Assembly: GCA_041751935.1 (NCBI GenBank)
Contig: JBGSIA010000206.1
Span: forward strand, 1-64,000
DNA from: JBBSJZ01 sp041751935
GTDB lineage: Bacteria > Planctomycetota > Planctomycetia > Pirellulales > Pirellulaceae
Direction of reading: 5' to 3'
Length of the DNA stretch: 64,000 bases
In this document: piece by piece, positions 61,713-64,000 of the stretch
Layout: every line of letters starts with the position of its first letter
How positions within the stretch are numbered: position 1 is the first letter of the stretch
Position numbers and translations under genes: made by a program
Notes under the pieces: model-generated
The model's input: only the letters and a program-made list of their open reading frames with translations
What the model was told of the DNA's origin: nothing
Databases searched by the model: none

Positions 61713-62241
61713 CTCTGTCCAATCCTTTGAGACCACGGTCAGTGTATTCGTGGGCGATCCCCATTGCCCTCACTCATGCGGTCTATGGCACTCTGATTGG
61801 GTGGGGCATCGATTTAAATTTAAATGAGACTAGCTTTTCCATAAACGTCAACGAATCGGCATTAGATGCAGACAAAGGGAACCATAGCTCCCTAAACTGG
61901 CTTTTGAGGCGATATCATTGCAATTGCTCTATTTGCGATGCTAGCAAACTAAGGGTGACAAATGCCCCCAAAGCCAGGGCACACATGTATCGGTTGCGTT
62001 GACCCTTCCGGCTGGGCAAACCGTTCGCGAAATATCGGTCGTGAGCGGTGTAACACAAGTTCACAAGAATCGGATGTTGCGGAGCGATAGTGAACTAGGA
62101 CTCGTGAGGAGAAAATCGATTGGATCGAAACTATCAGTTTTGCATCCTGGATTTCGTAATCCGCACGTGGCTCTAAACAACCGTACTGGCAATCGTTGCT
62201 GGATTGGCGGGCGTTGACTGCAATCACCCGGATGACTGACG
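61713..62241. other. Divergent intergenic region with 14-bp AT palindrome
   Basis: About 530 bp between the giant secreted protein (minus) and the lipoprotein gene (plus), so it must carry promoters for both. A perfect 14-bp palindrome ATTTAAATTTAAAT lies at 61812-61825, about 100 bp before the minus-strand start. It could be a binding site or just an AT-rich promoter part. No gene is seen. Confidence 0.45.
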
Positions 62242-63204
62242 ATGGAACTTAAAACACTACCAGCCGACGTCGGTTCGGCACAACCTAAATACCGGTGGCG
62301 AAGCTTCGGCTTGCTGATGGTGCTGGTGGTTGCAACGGCCGGTTGCAGCTACCACACAACCTTTGGAACCCTGCTGAGCTCTTACGACGGAACCTTGATG
62401 AAGATGCGTGCGACTCGCCAAGCGAGGATCGCCTACCGTCGCTGCCATTCGTGCAAGCGAGGTCTGTTGGTACGCAACAGCGACCTCGAAAACGGTTTCG
62501 TAGATGGCTACGTCGCTGCGGCGTCAGGAGGCCGCAGTCATCCGCCGCTCTTCGCCCCCGCAAGGACAACGCTTGGACTACAAACGGCACCGAGTTCGCA
62601 AGATTACTTCCAAGGCTATTCTCTTGGATCCGTGGAAGCGGAAAAGTGTGGAGCGAATCGATTGCACCATGCGGCAATGAATCCGACGTTACAAGCCTGG
62701 GTCAATCAGCGTCAGGACGGTTGTGATCCCGGTTGTGCGACTTGTCAGGCAACGCTGGCTTCCCAGCAAATGATCCAGGATTTCACTGTCGATTCGCCGT
62801 CAAGCGAAGCTGTAGGTTCGGGTTACCTCGAGCCGGAAGCGACGACAACTGATGGCGATCGTCCAGCATTCACTGCACCTGAGCAGTCGACACCTGCACC
62901 GGCACCTACGCCGGACCCATCGACCCAAGGGTTCTGGAACAGCTCGTCGACACTGATTGATTCGATCGAGCAGATGGATTCTCCGTTCACTCGAATTGAT
63001 GTTGTCAATCACACCGACAGCACTGCGATTGCCGACGTACTGGAAGCTGCGTCGGACGATCTTGCACCGGACGACTACGCGTTGATTGACGACTGGGATG
63101 AGATCTCATCCGAGCAAGAACAGCCCAAGGGCGACGGTGGGGTCGTAACGATGGCCGAGCCTCAATTTTGGTCCGAAACCAAATCAAAGAAAACCGCTAA
63201 GTAG
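62242..63204 (+). CDS. Cysteine-rich predicted lipoprotein upstream of wza
   Basis: A 320-residue protein. A cytoplasmic tail of ~20 residues precedes a hydrophobic segment (FGLLMVLVVATAGC), giving a plausible lipidated Cys near residue 35. The mature part contains CHSCKRG, KCGANRLHH and GCDPGCATCQATL, so at least six cysteines in CxxC-like pairs, then a Pro/Thr-rich, acidic C-terminal half without domains. No family recognised. It lies 148 bp before the polysaccharide export gene on the same strand and may be an envelope partner of it. Confidence 0.75.
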   Translation: MELKTLPADVGSAQPKYRWRSFGLLMVLVVATAGCSYHTTFGTLLSSYDGTLMKMRATRQARIAYRRCHSCKRGLLVRNSDLENGFVDGYVAAASGGRSHPPLFAPARTTLGLQTAPSSQDYFQGYSLGSVEAEKCGANRLHHAAMNPTLQAWVNQRQDGCDPGCATCQATLASQQMIQDFTVDSPSSEAVGSGYLEPEATTTDGDRPAFTAPEQSTPAPAPTPDPSTQGFWNSSSTLIDSIEQMDSPFTRIDVVNHTDSTAIADVLEAASDDLAPDDYALIDDWDEISSEQEQPKGDGGVVTMAEPQFWSETKSKKTAK

Positions 63205-63352
63205 GCGACGATCAGCGTGTCGGCAAACAGTCAACACAGTGGGGACAAGCGCGATCTTGTACCAAAAACTTGCCAGTCGCAGCTTGGGAAATGGATGCCC
63301 TCAAAGCACGACTGATTCCTGGATGGATGTCTAAAAAACGGTGGAACCGATC

Positions 63353-64000
63353 ATGTACAACTCAAAATGCGAGCGAGTCTTTTCTCGCTCCAACACGCGC
63401 GGCATGGCAATTTTTACCGCAACCATGCTGACGATACTCACAGTTTCCAGTGGCTGCACGGCACTATTGTCCCCGATGAGCGGAACACCGGTGTCGTCGA
63501 TCCCGCCGGAACTGTTGGGCGAGACTCGCAACGACTTGATTCCAGTGCCATTGGCACTTTTGCGCCAGGAAGTTCCCAAGGACTATCTGGTTGACGCAGG
63601 CGACATTCTCGGCATTTACGTCGAAGGCGTTTTACCGCCCAAGGGCGAAAAGGATGTTGCCGTCGCTCCGCCGGTACACTTTCCTGAACCCGGCAGCGAC
63701 TTGCCGCCGAGCGTAGGTTATCCCATTCCAGTACGCGACGATGGTACGTTACCGTTACCCTTGGCAGGCACCGTTGACGTTCGCGGAAAGACGATTACCG
63801 AAGTTGAAGAGTTAGTTCGTAAAGCCTACGTCGTTGACAAGAAAATTCTGCGAGAGGGTCGTGACCAGATTCTGGTCACTGTCATGCGAGAACGCACCAT
63901 GCGTGTGATCGTGATCCGCGAAGACGGCGTCGAGCAAGAGCTGGCCATCGCTGGTGGCCAGAACCAACGAGGGACTTCGTCAAAGGTCGTCAGCGGTTCG
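63353..64000 (+). CDS. wza: Wza-type polysaccharide export protein (3' end beyond window)
   Basis: 216 codons to the window edge. A hydrophobic N-terminus (MAIFTATMLTILTVSSGC) fits a lipoprotein signal with Cys near residue 36. The mature part opens with PKDYLVDAGDILGIYVEGVLP and IPVRDDGTLPLPLAGTVDVRGKTITEVEELVRKAYV, the Poly_export domain signature: the L-x-AGD and V-x-DGT motifs. A SLBB-type region is expected next, beyond the window. Wza-like proteins form the outer-membrane exit for capsule or exopolysaccharide chains made with Wzc. It is on the plus strand, opposite to the wzc and wbaP genes, so it belongs to another transcript. Confidence 0.9.
   Translation, partial: MYNSKCERVFSRSNTRGMAIFTATMLTILTVSSGCTALLSPMSGTPVSSIPPELLGETRNDLIPVPLALLRQEVPKDYLVDAGDILGIYVEGVLPPKGEKDVAVAPPVHFPEPGSDLPPSVGYPIPVRDDGTLPLPLAGTVDVRGKTITEVEELVRKAYVVDKKILREGRDQILVTVMRERTMRVIVIREDGVEQELAIAGGQNQRGTSSKVVSGS

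Noticed and set aside
1..64000. CRISPR arrays, insertion sequences, integrases or prophage
   Set aside because: No array of direct repeats, transposase or phage structural gene was found by reading the sequence and frames.

Overview
The window looks like chromosomal DNA of a planctomycete, most likely Pirellulaceae (Rhodopirellula/Pirellula relatives). The evidence is a 23S rRNA preceded by tRNA-Ile and tRNA-Ala but with no 16S gene upstream, a DUF1559 pseudopilin-like protein, a huge secreted protein with the N-terminal ExLExRxLL-type motif and a C-terminal dockerin, several secreted redoxin/TPR proteins, and sulfotransferase-containing polysaccharide genes. No species can be named from the sequence alone. 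No phage, transposon, integrase, CRISPR array or toxin-antitoxin gene was seen.

Layout. 1-2.0 kb: 5' end of 23S rRNA, a ~1.1 kb spacer, tRNA-Ala(TGC), tRNA-Ile(GAT) and a good sigma70-type promoter, all on the minus strand. 2.2-9.6 kb: two secreted TPR/thiol-redox proteins, a ComM/YifB-type AAA+ protein, a methyltransferase and a PH-domain membrane protein. 9.7-14.5 kb: a P-loop protein overlapping an arrestin-like membrane protein, purQ, a small lipoprotein and a DUF1559 protein. 14.5-21.1 kb: a DCC thiol protein, a membrane-anchored coiled-coil protein with a DnaJ-like cysteine cluster, an Omp85/BamA assembly factor encoded as two separate genes (POTRA module and beta-barrel), and a cytochrome c'-like protein. 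21.5-30.3 kb: an EgtD-family methyltransferase, small planctomycete proteins, a fatty-acyl cassette (dehydratase, long ACP, dehydratase-like protein, ketosynthase), a YdcZ-type transporter, an M16 peptidase and a Rieske protein. 30.3-35.3 kb: pstSCAB-phoU.

35.5-64 kb is a polysaccharide locus. It holds two sulfotransferases, two O-antigen ligase/polymerase-like proteins (one with TPRs), a flippase, four glycosyltransferases, a WbaP-type initiating transferase, a Wzc-type co-polymerase/tyrosine kinase and, at the right edge, a truncated Wza-type export protein. Between these lie a rhomboid protease, a zinc-ribbon membrane protein, a PPK2 kinase, a Gly-rich secreted protein and the giant dockerin protein. 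Together they outline a Wzx/Wzy-type pathway: WbaP loads the first sugar, the glycosyltransferases extend it, the flippase exports it, a Wzy-like protein polymerises under Wzc control, and Wza exports. The sulfotransferases suggest the product is sulfated.

The most interesting items are the two-gene BamA, the overlapping ATPase/arrestin pair, the fatty-acyl cassette with a histidine-less dehydratase-like subunit, the EgtD homologue with an altered substrate pocket, and the PstA with a large extra-membrane insertion. Family assignments rest on motifs read by eye; no database search was run.
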